A stretch of DNA of 40,967 bases from NCBI GenBank assembly GCA_029262415.1, contig JAJCZL010000048.1, positions 1 through 40,967 on the forward strand. The letters are read 5' to 3'. A program made the position numbers and the translations under genes. The number at the start of each line of letters is the position of its first letter. Position 1 is the first letter of the stretch. Shown piece by piece: positions 9,187-19,660 of the stretch. The DNA comes from Deltaproteobacteria bacterium (GTDB taxonomy: Bacteria; Desulfobacterota; Binatia; UBA1149; JAJCZL01). A model generated the notes under the pieces. The model searched no databases. It was not told where the DNA came from and was given only the letters and a program-made list of their open reading frames with translations.

Positions 9187-9368
9187 TGTCTCGGCGACGC
9201 GCCGGCTTTCTGTGCGGCTTCGCGATCGGAGACCACGGACTCCGAAACCGTGACAAAACCGAGAAATAACAGAGCTGCAGCCAGCAAGTAGACCAGTAAG
9301 GCCTTGTAGCTGCTGACGACGATCGCCCGGTCTTGGCGCGTGCGTGACTGTGTGGCGTGTGTGGACAA
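9183..9368 (-). CDS. Possible small single-helix membrane protein
   Basis: A minus-strand frame ending at 9183 encodes a basic stretch followed by a well-formed hydrophobic helix (KALLVYLLAAALLFLGF) and a polar tail, the look of a genuine one-helix membrane peptide. The start is unclear. A TTG at 9368 gives 61 residues but has no ribosome binding site; the frame stays open to a TTG at 9491. Its stop overlaps the stop of the plus-strand small membrane gene by four bases. The rest of the gap up to 9599 holds nothing I can name. Confidence 0.3.
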   Translation of the reverse strand: MSTHATQSRTRQDRAIVVSSYKALLVYLLAAALLFLGFVTVSESVVSDREAAQKAGASPRH

Positions 9369-9599
9369 GGTTGGCTGCAGGAACCGGTGGTAGTTTCGAC
9401 CGGGGTTCGCTTGCGCTCCCAGTAAGCAAGTAGCGCGCCAATGCCAGCCCGCACGGTTCCCCTCGAAAAACCGAATTGACCCAGCGCTCAACTGCTCGGC
9501 GTGTCAAAATTCTGACGCCGGGTGTTGTTGCTTGCCACAACCAACGTATGTCGGACCGTATTGTTGCGTCGCGCAAAAACTCAGGCGGCCGGTGCGGCC

Positions 9600-10286
9600 C
9601 TAGGGTTGTGCTTTGAACAAGGCCCGCTCGGCCTCGCCGAGGAACGAACTCGTTGTCCCGACTATTTCGATGCTACGGAAGCCGCACGATTTCAGGAAGT
9701 CGGCGATCCACGTGTGCGGATCGGTTCCCATGTCGGGCATGTCTTTGGCCCAGCTTTCCTTGATCTCGTCGGACTGGCCCATCTCGAAGATCAGAAACTT
9801 GCCGACTTTGCCGTGCAGCGCCTGCATGAGTCTACGGCAGTGGTCCAAGCCGTTTTGGTACATGATATGGTGAAGCACCGACATGAACACCACCGTGTCG
9901 AACCTGGGCATCGCGTTGAGCAGGCCTTCGGAAACCTCGCCGATCATGAACCCGGCGTTGGGCAGATCGTTGAGGATCACCTGGTTGGTCGAGGTGAAGG
10001 TGCGACGTTGGTCGAAGTCGATGCCCATGCAGAACGGGACGCCCGCGCGGGCTGCCTTGATGACGTAGTAGCCCTCGCAGCTACCTAGATCGACCATGCT
10101 CTGTGCACCGTGTTCTTGCATGGCTCTGTAGATCGCTTCCCAACGGTTCTCGCAGTCGCGCGCGGCGTCGGACTCTTTCCCCTCCGAGAGCAACACCGGT
10201 TGGTAGATCTCGTAGCTCTTGATGTGGCGGTTCTGAACGCCGCGCAGCACGGCTTGTAAAAGGGGCTTGATGGCTTTTCTTTTCAC
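9600..10286 (-). CDS. SAM-dependent class I methyltransferase
   Basis: A 228-residue protein with the Rossmann methyltransferase motifs in order: motif I VDLGSCEGYY (residues 65-74), the acidic end of strand two at D90 in GIDFDQRR, and motif IV around D130 in FDTVVFMSVLHHIM. The substrate cannot be named. The N-terminal 60 residues, basic and lacking a signal, may shape substrate choice. The start is a GTG with GGAGAG just upstream. The gene stands alone on the minus strand, divergent from the PPOX-type gene across 128 bases of very GC-rich sequence. Confidence 0.85.
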   Translation of the reverse strand: MKRKAIKPLLQAVLRGVQNRHIKSYEIYQPVLLSEGKESDAARDCENRWEAIYRAMQEHGAQSMVDLGSCEGYYVIKAARAGVPFCMGIDFDQRRTFTSTNQVILNDLPNAGFMIGEVSEGLLNAMPRFDTVVFMSVLHHIMYQNGLDHCRRLMQALHGKVGKFLIFEMGQSDEIKESWAKDMPDMGTDPHTWIADFLKSCGFRSIEIVGTTSSFLGEAERALFKAQP

Positions 10287-10414
10287 GTCTCTCCGTAGGC
10301 CGGGGCCGGGCCTGCCGCGTGTATTGCAGTATCGGTGACGGCGGGCAACTGTGGAAACCTTGTCCTTGCTAGGCCACAGCGGGCACCGTAGGGTTCGAGG
10401 GGGGAGGTTTCCCG

Positions 10415-10837
10415 GTGGCCAAGCTTAGCAAAGAAGAGATCGATGTGCTGCTCGACGAACCGCAGATGGGTGTGCTTGCTACTGCAGACGCAGAGGGTGT
10501 CCCCGAAGGATCGCCCGTGTGGTTCGAGCACCGCGACGGTGAGCTGTACGTTCTTGTCGGTGGAAACTCGAAGAAAGCACGTAATGTGAGAGTCAATCCA
10601 CGTGTAGCATTGACGGTCGATACCCGCCGGGCACCGTACAAGGGAGTGATTCTTCGCGGCCGAACCGCGATCTCCGGCCCGGATTTAGAACTCCGGCGGC
10701 GCCTTGCGCACCGCTACCTGGGAAAGAAAGTCGGCGACGGCTACCTCGCCAAGACCGCCCACTTGGACGCCGAAGATGTCTTGCTGACAATCACGGTCGA
10801 CAGCCGCTTCAGCTGGGATTACGCGAAAGGATTTTGA
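10415..10837 (+). CDS. Pyridoxamine 5'-phosphate oxidase-fold (PPOX) flavin/F420-dependent protein
   Basis: A 140-residue split-barrel protein. The N-terminus has the family pattern of a short helix followed by GVLATADAEGVPEGSPVWF, then the strand ELYVLVGGNSKKARNVRVNPRVALTVD, typical of the PPOX class that binds FMN or F420. The exact redox substrate is unknown, and F420 use cannot be inferred from sequence alone. The start is GTG with a strong GGGAGG upstream. Only three bases separate its stop from the following SDR gene, so the two reductase-type enzymes are probably made from one message. Confidence 0.8.
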   Translation: MAKLSKEEIDVLLDEPQMGVLATADAEGVPEGSPVWFEHRDGELYVLVGGNSKKARNVRVNPRVALTVDTRRAPYKGVILRGRTAISGPDLELRRRLAHRYLGKKVGDGYLAKTAHLDAEDVLLTITVDSRFSWDYAKGF

Positions 10838-10840
10838 ACT

Positions 10841-11680
10841 ATGATGAAACTTGAAGGAAAGACCGCGTTCGTTACCGGTGCGGGTTCCGGGCTGGGTGCG
10901 GCGATTTCTCGTGCGTTCGCCCGTGAAGGCGCCCGCGTTTTCGTCAGTGACATCGACGAGAAGACGGCACAAGCTGTCGCCGCCGAGTGTAGTGCGTTTA
11001 CCCCCGGGGCGGTTGCCGGTGTCTGCGACGTTTCCGACTCCGCATCGGTCGATCGGGCATTCGCGCGTTTTGATGACACGCTGGGTTCGATCGATATTCT
11101 CGTTAACAACGCCGGGATCGTCCACCGTGACGCCGACTACGTAACTCGAGTAAACAGCACCGGCCTTGCGCAGGCCGGCGAACTCATGTCCGGTTCGCCG
11201 GTTAGCACTCACTGGGAGGTCATCGAGAACACCACCGACGCGCAATTCGACAAGATGTTCAAGATCCATATGTACGGAACATTCTATTGCACGCGTGCGG
11301 CGCTTCGACGCATGCGCCCTGCCGGTAACGGTGGTCGTATTATCAATATCGGCTCGATCATGGGCAGTGCGTCTCTTGCTGGTGCGCCTGACTACTGTGC
11401 CGCCAAAGGTGCGATTCTCGCCTTCACACGCGCAACCGCCCGCGAGGCGGCGTCTTATGATGTGCTGGTTAACGCGATCGCACCGGGGTTCATCGAGACG
11501 CCGCTGCTTGACGACATCTCGCCCGAGACGCGCGGGCTGTTCGCGCTACAGACTCCGCTTGGAAGGCTCGGGCGTCCCGACGAAGTCGCGGGGGTTGCGG
11601 TCTTTCTTGCGGGGCCGGACTCAACCTTCATGACCGGCCAGGTGGTTTCGCCGAATGGCGGGATCCACATGTCGCAATAG
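10841..11680 (+). CDS. Short-chain dehydrogenase/reductase (SDR)
   Basis: A 279-residue classical SDR: glycine-rich NAD(P) motif G13-A-G-S-G-L-G19, N89-N-A-G92, and catalytic S172, Y185 and K189 (YCAAK). D37 in SDID at the end of strand two suggests a preference for NAD over NADP. A stretch of about 30 extra residues after the NNAG motif (residues 93-125) is longer than in the basic family and may form a substrate lid. The C-terminal GRLGRPDEVA and GQVV motifs are present. It lies three bases after the PPOX gene and nine before the beta-helix protein gene. The natural substrate is unknown. Confidence 0.9.
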   Translation: MMKLEGKTAFVTGAGSGLGAAISRAFAREGARVFVSDIDEKTAQAVAAECSAFTPGAVAGVCDVSDSASVDRAFARFDDTLGSIDILVNNAGIVHRDADYVTRVNSTGLAQAGELMSGSPVSTHWEVIENTTDAQFDKMFKIHMYGTFYCTRAALRRMRPAGNGGRIINIGSIMGSASLAGAPDYCAAKGAILAFTRATAREAASYDVLVNAIAPGFIETPLLDDISPETRGLFALQTPLGRLGRPDEVAGVAVFLAGPDSTFMTGQVVSPNGGIHMSQ

Positions 11681-11688
11681 GCACCGTT

Positions 11689-12840
11689 ATGGCGCCGATG
11701 CCGCGGCTTCTGACCGCCACACTTCTGGCCGCGGTGACGTTTGGTTGCTCTGCGGCCCCTGCCGCAGGTGCGGCGGTGGCGAACGGATCTGTGCCGGCTG
11801 GATCCGCCGAACGCGATCCGGCCATGGCTGACGGCCCTCGGCACGGGGCTGCGATACCGGCCCCGACGGTTGGTGACCAGATTCTGCGCGTCACTTCGAC
11901 GGTGTCGATTGGCCCGGGCAGCATCGGTTCGGCGATTGAGGCGGCGAATCGCAACGTCGGCGGCGAGACCACAATCGTCTTTGAACTCGATCCAGGTGCG
12001 ACGATTTACGTCTTCCGCGCGCTCCCGGAGATTACCGGCACGCGTGTCACGATCCTCGCAAACGGAGCGCTGCTAAAGGGCGGTAGCTGTGTGCGGCCCG
12101 ATGGCAAGAAGGGTTGCAGCGGGCTGGTGCTGAGAGGGAGTGAGATCGTTGTGCGTGACCTACACGCCGAAAATTTCACCTTCGACGGTGTCGCGGTGAT
12201 CGGACCGCGCGCCCGCGATGTGCAGATCCTCGGCGGCGAGTTCCGCAACAACCTGGACGACGGCGTCGGGATCTCCGGTGCCGCTCAGGGGGTGCTGGTT
12301 GAGGACTGTCTGCTCGAAGGCAACGGTTTTCGTACTAAGGGTAAGGGGATTTTGGTGTTTGACGCTTCGCGTGCGACGCTGCGGCGCAATATCATACGTG
12401 GCAATCGTGACGGTATAACCGTTAGCCGCTACGCCGATGCGTTGCTCGAACTCAATCGCATCGAGGCTAATTTTGACAAAGGCCTAGGAGTCTCCGGTGC
12501 CACTGTCCGTGGCAGTCGCAACTATATCGGAGGCAATGGGCGCACGCCGCGCGACGGTGAGCAGCCGCCCAACGCGGACGGGTTGCGCGTCGGCCTGACT
12601 TCTTCGGTGACATTGAGCGAGACGCTTATTGAGGACAACGGCGATTCCGGTGTCGTGGCGCTGAACGACTCCACCGTGGTCCTTGCAGGCGGACACGTGA
12701 TCGGCAACGGTGGTGCCGGTATCGTCGCGCGAGGGACAGCCCGCGTGTCGCTCGATAAACTCACCGTAGGTGGCAACGGCAAGGGACACGTCGATGTCAC
12801 GCCGCCTGCCGTCGTTCTTGGTCTGCCGGGCCCGCGCTGA
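11689..12840 (+). CDS. Exported right-handed parallel beta-helix repeat protein
   Basis: A 383-residue protein with an N-terminal export signal (hydrophobic residues 7-18) and a cysteine at position 20 in TFGC that could be lipidated, although the lipobox is not canonical. From about residue 140 to the end, repeated short turns rich in Gly, Asn, Asp and Val (NNLDDGVGISG, GNRDGITVSR, DNGDSGVVALNDS) mark a right-handed parallel beta-helix of the PbH1 kind. Such proteins bind or cleave polysaccharides. I cannot point to catalytic residues, so binding or lyase activity is open. It follows the SDR gene by eight bases and ends 24 bases before the convergent mutase gene. Confidence 0.8.
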   Translation: MAPMPRLLTATLLAAVTFGCSAAPAAGAAVANGSVPAGSAERDPAMADGPRHGAAIPAPTVGDQILRVTSTVSIGPGSIGSAIEAANRNVGGETTIVFELDPGATIYVFRALPEITGTRVTILANGALLKGGSCVRPDGKKGCSGLVLRGSEIVVRDLHAENFTFDGVAVIGPRARDVQILGGEFRNNLDDGVGISGAAQGVLVEDCLLEGNGFRTKGKGILVFDASRATLRRNIIRGNRDGITVSRYADALLELNRIEANFDKGLGVSGATVRGSRNYIGGNGRTPRDGEQPPNADGLRVGLTSSVTLSETLIEDNGDSGVVALNDSTVVLAGGHVIGNGGAGIVARGTARVSLDKLTVGGNGKGHVDVTPPAVVLGLPGPR

Positions 12841-12864
12841 GACCAGTGCCCGTTGTAACTAGGT

Positions 12865-14886
12865 TCAGGCCGCTTGCGTGCGTCGCTCCGTAATCATCCT
12901 CGCGATCTCACGCATGATGTCGTTGAGCAAAAAATCTTTCGGCGTGTACACGCCCGCAATACCCAAAGTGCGCATTGTTGCGGCGTCTTCGTCGGGGATT
13001 ATTCCGCCGACGATCACCAGCGTGTCCTGAAGCCCGTTCTCTTTTAGGCGTGAGAGCAGCTCTGGGACCAGCTCCATGTGTGAGCCCGACAATATACTGA
13101 GGCCGATCGCGTCGACGTCTTCTTGGCCGGCGGTCGCAACGATCTCATCAACCGTCAAACGGATGCCCTGATAGATTACATCCATGCCCACGTCGCGCGC
13201 ACGAACAGCGATTTGTTCGGCGCCGTTACTGTGTCCGTCGAGACCAGGTTTGCCGACCAAAAAACGTGGCGGACGACCGAGCTTGGCGGTTAAGTCCCGT
13301 ACTTCGGCTCGAATCTCCAGCAGCGCTTTGCCGACACCGTCGGGTGAGGCTTGCGCGCCGACACCAGTCGGGGCGCGGTACTCTCCGAAGGTTCTTCTCA
13401 AGGTGTTGGCCCACTCGCCCGTGGTTACACCCGCGTGTGCAGCACGGATTGAGGAGAGCATGATGTTATCGCCGTTGACGGCGGCATCGGCCAATGCCCT
13501 GAGAGCGGCGTCGGCATCGGCTTGGTTGCGCGCGGCGCGGTGTGCTACGAGACGCTCAATCTGCTCGCGCTCCGCGGCGGGGTCGACACGCATGATTGCA
13601 CCGTCAATGTCGGCTGTGAGCGGCGAAGGCTCGCTCTCCACCCACGCGTTGACGCCGACGATCTTTTGCTCACCGCGTTCGATGCGCTGGACACGGCGGC
13701 TGTTCGAGTCGACTAGCGCCTGTTTCATGTAACTCGATTCGACCGCTGCAACTGCGCCACCGAGTTCTTGAATCGTCGCCAGTTCTCCTTGTGCTCCGTC
13801 GATGAGCGCGTCGACCTTGCGCTGTACGACCGGCGAGCCGTCGAAGATGTCGTCAAATTCGAGCAGGTCGGTTTCGTAGGCCATGATTTGCTGGGTGCGC
13901 AGCGACCACTGCTGATCCCACGGACGTGGGAGTCCGAGCGCTTCGTTCCAGGCGGGAAGCTGTACAGCACGTGCGCGGGCGTTTTTCGACAGCACGACAC
14001 CGAGCATCTCCAGTGCGATGCGAATGGCATTGTTCTCCGGCTGTTGCTCGGTCAGGCCAAGGGAGTTGACCTGGACGCCGTAGCGAAAGCGCCGCATCTT
14101 TGCGTCAGCCACATTATATCGTTCGCGTCCGAGGTCGTCCCAGAGTTGGACGAATGCACGCATCTTGCACATCTCTTCGAGGAAGCGGATGCCGGCGTTG
14201 ACGAAAAAGGAGATGCGTCCGTAAACCTGTGCGAAAATCTCGTCGCTGATACCGGGACGGTTGCGGACCTCATCGAGAACTGCGATGGCATTCGCGATTG
14301 TAAAACCGACCTCTTGGACCGGGGTCGCTCCGGCCTCTTGCAGGTGGTAGCTGCAAATATTGATAGGGTTCCATTTGGGAACGTTTTCGACGGTGTAGGC
14401 GATGATATCGCCGGTGAGTCGCATCGATGGAGCAGGCGGAAACACGTAAGTGCCGCGCGAGAGGTATTCCTTGATGATGTCGTTTTGAATCGTGCCCTGC
14501 AGAACCTCGGGTCCTACGCCCCCGCGTTCGGCAACAGCGATGTAGAGCGACAGCAACCACGCGCCGGTCGCGTTGATCGTCATCGAGGTGTTCATGCGGT
14601 CAAGCGGAATGTTCTCGAAAAGCTTCTGCATGTCGCTTATCGAACCGATCGGGACGCCGACTTTGCCGACTTCGCCGCGCGCGAGCGGATGGTCGGCGTC
14701 GTAACCGGTCTGGGTCGGCAGATCGAAAGCGACGCTCAGCCCGGTTTGGCCTTTGGCCAAATTTGAGCGGTAGAGCTTGTTGGAGGCGGACGCGGAACTG
14801 TGCCCCGAGTAGGTCCTGAAGATCCACGGCCGGTCGCGTTCGTCCGCAGCGGTTATCGGTGTCGATTGCTTCACAACTGCAATCAC
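12865..14886 (-). CDS. ecm: Ethylmalonyl-CoA mutase (MeaA/Ecm-type, adenosylcobalamin-dependent)
   Basis: A 673-residue fused acyl-CoA mutase with an N-terminal TIM-barrel half and a C-terminal B12-binding half. The cobalamin motif D550-x-H552-x-x-G555 lies in GLDGHSNG, followed by LSILSGSH and VVGGIIP. The barrel carries the segments TEQQPENN and LPAWNEALGLPRPWDQQWSLR, which I associate with ethylmalonyl-CoA mutase (MeaA) rather than methylmalonyl-CoA mutase, where the equivalent is SLTEQDPYNN. Ecm converts (2R)-ethylmalonyl-CoA to (2S)-methylsuccinyl-CoA in acetyl-CoA assimilation. No crotonyl-CoA carboxylase/reductase or methylsuccinyl-CoA dehydrogenase is in the window. The start is GTG (14886), with another GTG four codons in. 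It is divergent from the lipid A acyltransferase gene. Confidence 0.85.
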   Translation of the reverse strand: MIAVVKQSTPITAADERDRPWIFRTYSGHSSASASNKLYRSNLAKGQTGLSVAFDLPTQTGYDADHPLARGEVGKVGVPIGSISDMQKLFENIPLDRMNTSMTINATGAWLLSLYIAVAERGGVGPEVLQGTIQNDIIKEYLSRGTYVFPPAPSMRLTGDIIAYTVENVPKWNPINICSYHLQEAGATPVQEVGFTIANAIAVLDEVRNRPGISDEIFAQVYGRISFFVNAGIRFLEEMCKMRAFVQLWDDLGRERYNVADAKMRRFRYGVQVNSLGLTEQQPENNAIRIALEMLGVVLSKNARARAVQLPAWNEALGLPRPWDQQWSLRTQQIMAYETDLLEFDDIFDGSPVVQRKVDALIDGAQGELATIQELGGAVAAVESSYMKQALVDSNSRRVQRIERGEQKIVGVNAWVESEPSPLTADIDGAIMRVDPAAEREQIERLVAHRAARNQADADAALRALADAAVNGDNIMLSSIRAAHAGVTTGEWANTLRRTFGEYRAPTGVGAQASPDGVGKALLEIRAEVRDLTAKLGRPPRFLVGKPGLDGHSNGAEQIAVRARDVGMDVIYQGIRLTVDEIVATAGQEDVDAIGLSILSGSHMELVPELLSRLKENGLQDTLVIVGGIIPDEDAATMRTLGIAGVYTPKDFLLNDIMREIARMITERRTQAA

Positions 14887-15000
14887 TTATCAGGGCAGCG
14901 GCGCTCCCTCAAAGGGCGGTTTCGTGGGTCGAGTATGTGTGGCGCCCGGGTCAGGAACAATGCCATGGTACGTGAACGCGGAACCGGATAGAGTCTGACG

Positions 15001-15948
15001 GTGTCGCGCCTGCGCTCTTTGCTCACTTATTCCCTGATCCGTGTTGGGTGGTGGCTTGGCGAGAGACTTCCTCTGCGTACACTCCGGAATTTGCTCGAGG
15101 GCATTGCCTCGCTCGGCTACAGAGTCGATACCCGTTGGGCCGATCGAGTCCGCGGGAACCTAGGGCTGGCATTTCCGGACTGGACTCCCGAGCGTCTGGA
15201 AACCGCCGTCGAACAGGCCTTCCGATATTGGGGCCGGCTGGCCGCCGAGATCATCCATGCCCGCGACGCACGCGGCGTCGAGGCCGAAGACACCCTCCGC
15301 GTCGCGCACGACGCTATGGATCAGGCGCTGGCGCGCGGTCGCGGCGTACTAATTCTGACCGCCCACATCGGAAACTTCGAGCTGCTCGGCCGGCTGGTCG
15401 CGCGCGACGACGTAACGCTGGCGACTTTTCACCGACAGTTCAAGAACCCTTACTTTGACACGTTCTTTCACCGAGACCGTGAATCGATGAACCTGCTGCG
15501 CTTGGGCAGGGGGGCAGGCGTTCGCGAAGCGCTACGATTGCTCGGGCGCGGGGCGATGGTGGCTGCGCCTCTCGACCAGAACCAGCGTCCGGGCCGCGGT
15601 GTGTTTGTCGACATGTTCGGCCACCCCGCGTGCACCTCTACCGTGCTTGCGAGACTCTCGCTGGCCTCGGGCGCGCCAGTGCTGCCGGTCTTCGGGATTT
15701 GGGAAGGCGACGACATCGTCCCGGTGGTGGGACAGCTGATCGAACCCGATGGGCCCGATTCGCCGGCCTTCGGCCTGGATGGCCGAGCGGAGCGTGTGCG
15801 CGCACTCACAGCACGTTACACTAACGAGATCGAAGCAGTGGTTCGGCGTTATCCCGAGCAGTGGAATTGGGTGCACCGACGCTGGAAAACACAGCCCGAT
15901 GATGCCGTGAAGGAAGCGAGTGTCCAGACCACTATCGTGGCAGCCTGA
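15001..15948 (+). CDS. Lysophospholipid/lipid A late acyltransferase (LpxL/HtrB family)
   Basis: A 315-residue membrane-associated acyltransferase. The catalytic H122-x4-E127 motif lies in TAHIGNFE, followed by the MVAAPLDQNQRPGRGVFVDMFG segment near residues 184-205 and the C-terminal QWNWVHRRWK typical of HtrB/LpxL enzymes. An N-terminal hydrophobic helix (residues 5-20) would anchor it to the inner membrane. It adds a secondary acyl chain to lipid A, implying a lipopolysaccharide outer membrane, though related enzymes acylate other glycolipids. The start is GTG with no strong ribosome binding site. The 114-base gap to the divergent mutase gene presumably holds promoters, but I could not pick convincing boxes. 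Confidence 0.85.
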   Translation: MSRLRSLLTYSLIRVGWWLGERLPLRTLRNLLEGIASLGYRVDTRWADRVRGNLGLAFPDWTPERLETAVEQAFRYWGRLAAEIIHARDARGVEAEDTLRVAHDAMDQALARGRGVLILTAHIGNFELLGRLVARDDVTLATFHRQFKNPYFDTFFHRDRESMNLLRLGRGAGVREALRLLGRGAMVAAPLDQNQRPGRGVFVDMFGHPACTSTVLARLSLASGAPVLPVFGIWEGDDIVPVVGQLIEPDGPDSPAFGLDGRAERVRALTARYTNEIEAVVRRYPEQWNWVHRRWKTQPDDAVKEASVQTTIVAA

Positions 15949-15993
15949 ATCTGCCCCGCATTAGAGCCTCACTCTATTTTTCCTACGAAAGAT

Positions 15994-16022
15994 TTGAAAT
16001 CGTAATGTTGAGGGCCTACCTT
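15994..16022 (+). promoter_or_regulatory. Candidate sigma-70 promoter for korAB-CBS operon
   Basis: TTGAAA at 15994-15999, a 17-base spacer, and TACCTT at 16017-16022. This gives a start near 16029 and a leader of about 45 bases before the korA ATG at 16073. The -35 box is close to consensus and the -10 is moderate. It lies in the only sizeable gap upstream of the operon. Confidence 0.45.
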
Positions 16023-16072
16023 GTTCGAGCAGCGAAGTATTCATGGGGGCGCATTCCAAGGAGAGTTCAGGG

Positions 16073-17949
16073 ATGGTAGCAACGATCGGCGCAGCAACGA
16101 CCAGCGCAGCATCGGCGAAACGGGTAGAAGAACGTAGCACCGTCGTCATCCGCTTTGCCGGAGATTCCGGCGACGGGATGCAACTGACCGGCACGCAGTT
16201 CACCAACGAATCGGCTTTGGCCGGCAACGATATAGCTACGCTTCCGGATTTCCCCGCTGAGATTCGTGCCCCGATCGGCACTTTGGCCGGCGTGAGCGGT
16301 TATCAGCTAAACTTTTCCAGCGGTCGTGTCTTTACACCAGGCGACGACCCCGACGTTTTGGTCGCGATGAATCCGGCGGCGCTCAGGGTGAACCTCGCCG
16401 ATCTCGTTGATAACGGCATTCTGATCGTCGATACCGATGCGTTCACAAAAGCGAACGTCCGCAAGGCGGGCTACGACTCCGATCCTCTCGAAGATCCGTC
16501 TCTTGAGCGCGTGTCGGTCTTTAAGATCGCGCTCACAAAGCTGACCTCGCAGGCTCTCAAAGAACTCGGACTGCCGAACAAGACAGTTGTGCGCTGTCGT
16601 AATTTCTTCGCGCTCGGACTGTGTTCTTGGTTGTTCACGCGGCCGACCGAAGAGACGCTCAACTGGATCGCTGAGAAGTTCAAGAAGGCGCCACAATTGG
16701 TCGAAGCCAACACCCTGGTGTTCAAGGCCGGGTGGAATTACGGCGAGACCACCGAAGCGTTTCACTCCAGTTATACGGTAGCACCGGCGACTGGAATCGA
16801 ACCGGGCACCTACACGAATATGATCGGTAACAAAGCGCTTGCCTATGGTCTCATGGCCGGTGCCGCGAAAGCCGACAAGCGGTTGTTCCTCGGCACCTAT
16901 CCGATCACACCTGCGACCGACATTCTTCACGAGCTGGCCTCGCACAAAGAGTTAGGCGTAATCACATTCCAGGCCGAAGACGAAATCGCGGGCGTGTGCT
17001 CGGCCCTGGGTGCTTCCTTTGGTGGGGCGATCGGCGTGACGACTTCGAGCGGCCCCGGCATCGCGCTCAAGTCTGAGGCCATCGGTCTGGGGGTGATGGT
17101 TGAATTGCCGCTTGTCGTTGTCAACGTTCAGCGGGGCGGGCCGAGCACCGGGTTGCCGACCAAGACCGAACAGGCCGATCTGCTGCAGGCGTTGTTCGGA
17201 CGCAACGGTGAGTCCCCGGTGGCGGTCGTTGCGCCGTGTACCCCAACCGATTGCTTTATGGCGGGATACGAAGCCGTCGCCACGGCGATCCGCTACATGA
17301 CGCCGGTCATCGTTCTTTCCGACGGCTATCTTGCCAACGGTGCCGAACCATGGTCGATTCCTAAGTTCGCCGAGCTTCCGAGCATCGAGGCGAAGTTTTG
17401 GACCCAGTCCCAGGGGTTTCACCCCTATCTACGCAACGAAGACACGCTCGCGCGGCCGTGGGTGGTGCCGGGTACGCCGGGGTTTGAGCACCGGATTGGA
17501 GGTATCGAGAAAGACTACGCGAGCGGCAACATCAGCTACGACGCCGATAACCACGAAAGGATGTCGCGTGTGCGTGCGAGCAAAATCGAGCGCATCGCCG
17601 AGGACATCCCGCCGGCCAGAGTCGAGGGCAGCGATACCGGCGAGGTCCTCGTAATCGGGTGGGGGTCGACCTACGGCGCGATAACAGAAGCCGTCGCGCA
17701 GTTGAACGCCGAAGGTATCGCCACCGGACACTTGCACTTTCGTTGGCTCAATCCGTTTCCCCGCGGTGTCGGAAGCATCCTGAAGCGCTTTAAACACGTG
17801 GTCGTGCCGGAGATGAATCTCGGGCAGTTGATACGCCTGATTCGCGATCGGTTCCTTGTCGACGCGAGGCCGATCACAAAGATCCAGGGCCAGCCGTTCA
17901 AGGTACGCGAACTGGTTGAGCCGATCCGGGCTCTTGTGGAGGCCTCGAA

Positions 17950-17953
<4 letters not shown>
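16073..17953 (+). CDS. korA: 2-oxoglutarate:ferredoxin oxidoreductase, alpha (fused gamma-alpha) subunit
   Basis: A 626-residue subunit of a CoA-dependent 2-oxoacid:ferredoxin oxidoreductase. The N-terminal third is the gamma domain (RFAGDSGDGMQLTGTQF, DFPAEIRAP, VAMNPAAL). The rest is the alpha/pyrimidine-binding domain (GTYPITPATDILHELA near residue 275, SGPGIALKSEAIG, VQRGGPSTGLPTKTEQADL). It matches the actinobacterial KorA layout. With KorB it oxidises 2-oxoglutarate to succinyl-CoA and reduces ferredoxin, replacing or bypassing the 2-oxoglutarate dehydrogenase step. The frame opens at 16043, but the ATG at 16073 has AAGGAGAG seven bases upstream and is preferred. Its end overlaps korB by four bases (ATGA). 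Another 2-oxoacid substrate is possible. Confidence 0.92.
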
Positions 17954-18972
<1,019 letters not shown>

Positions 18973-18996
18973 CCCAAACGGTTTCGGAGGGTGAGT

Positions 18997-19548
18997 ATGG
19001 TAAAGAAAGATGAAGTCGGCGAGTTCATTCAAGACGCCATCGCAGAACTCAAAAGTGAAAAAGGTGGAGTAGAGCGCGTCTTTGACGCAGAAATGCTCCG
19101 GCAACCGATATCCGTCCTTGAACCGCGCAGCCCCGTTGTCGTCGAGGCCCAGACTACCGCTCTCGAAGCTATCACTACGATGCAGGAGCAACGTATCGGT
19201 TGCGTTCTCGTCGTACGGGCTGGGAAACTAAAAGGAATATTTACCGAGCGCGATGTATTGACCCAGGTCGTCGGCCGCGGTGTGGATCCGTCAAAAACTC
19301 CGGTACGTAAACTGATGACGTCCGACCCCGAGAGCCTGCGGCTTACAGATTCGATCGCGTACGCGCTAAACAAGATGGGTGTCGGCGGCTACCGACACGT
19401 CCCGTTGGTGGATAATGCGGATGTCCCGGTCGGGGTGATTTCGGTCAAAGATATCGTCAACTACCTGGTTGGCTTCTTCCCGAAGGAGATTATGAATCTG
19501 CCGACGCTGCCGCGGGGCAACTATGCCCAGGAGCGCGAGGGTGCCTGA
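18997..19548 (+). CDS. CBS-domain pair protein
   Basis: A 183-residue protein made mostly of two CBS domains: the first about residues 40-95 (TMQEQRIGCVLVV, GIFTERDVL), the second about 105-165 (MGVGGYRHVPLVD, GVISVKDIVNYLV). An N-terminal helix of about 30 charged residues precedes them. CBS pairs usually bind adenine nucleotides and report energy state. No enzymatic domain is attached. I chose the ATG at 18997 with GGAGG six bases upstream over the GTG at 18991. Its place 24 bases behind korB suggests it may tune KorAB activity or assembly, which is inference from position. Confidence 0.88.
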   Translation: MVKKDEVGEFIQDAIAELKSEKGGVERVFDAEMLRQPISVLEPRSPVVVEAQTTALEAITTMQEQRIGCVLVVRAGKLKGIFTERDVLTQVVGRGVDPSKTPVRKLMTSDPESLRLTDSIAYALNKMGVGGYRHVPLVDNADVPVGVISVKDIVNYLVGFFPKEIMNLPTLPRGNYAQEREGA

Positions 19549-19660
19549 ACCCGAAGCCTCTGCGGCCCTTGCTCTGGCCGCTGTCCGACTCTAGGCTTGA
19601 CTGGACCAGAGTGGACGTGTTCAACCCACCCTTTCGGTCTGGGACCGGGCGGGTAGCAGG

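Noticed and set aside
9369-9491. Longer start (TTG at 9491) for the small minus-strand membrane frame
   Set aside because: The added residues look random, and the TTG has no Shine-Dalgarno.
10287-10414. Riboswitch or structured RNA in the GC-rich gap before the PPOX gene
   Set aside because: The GGCC-rich runs can fold in many ways; no recognised riboswitch consensus was seen.
12865-14886. Methylmalonyl-CoA mutase as the name for the B12-dependent mutase
   Set aside because: The barrel segments (TEQQPENN, PWDQQWSLR) fit the MeaA/ethylmalonyl type better; a tree would settle it.
19562-19581. Hairpin GCGGCC/GGCCGC after the CBS gene as a terminator
   Set aside because: Only six pairs and no T-run; such stems are common by chance at this GC content.
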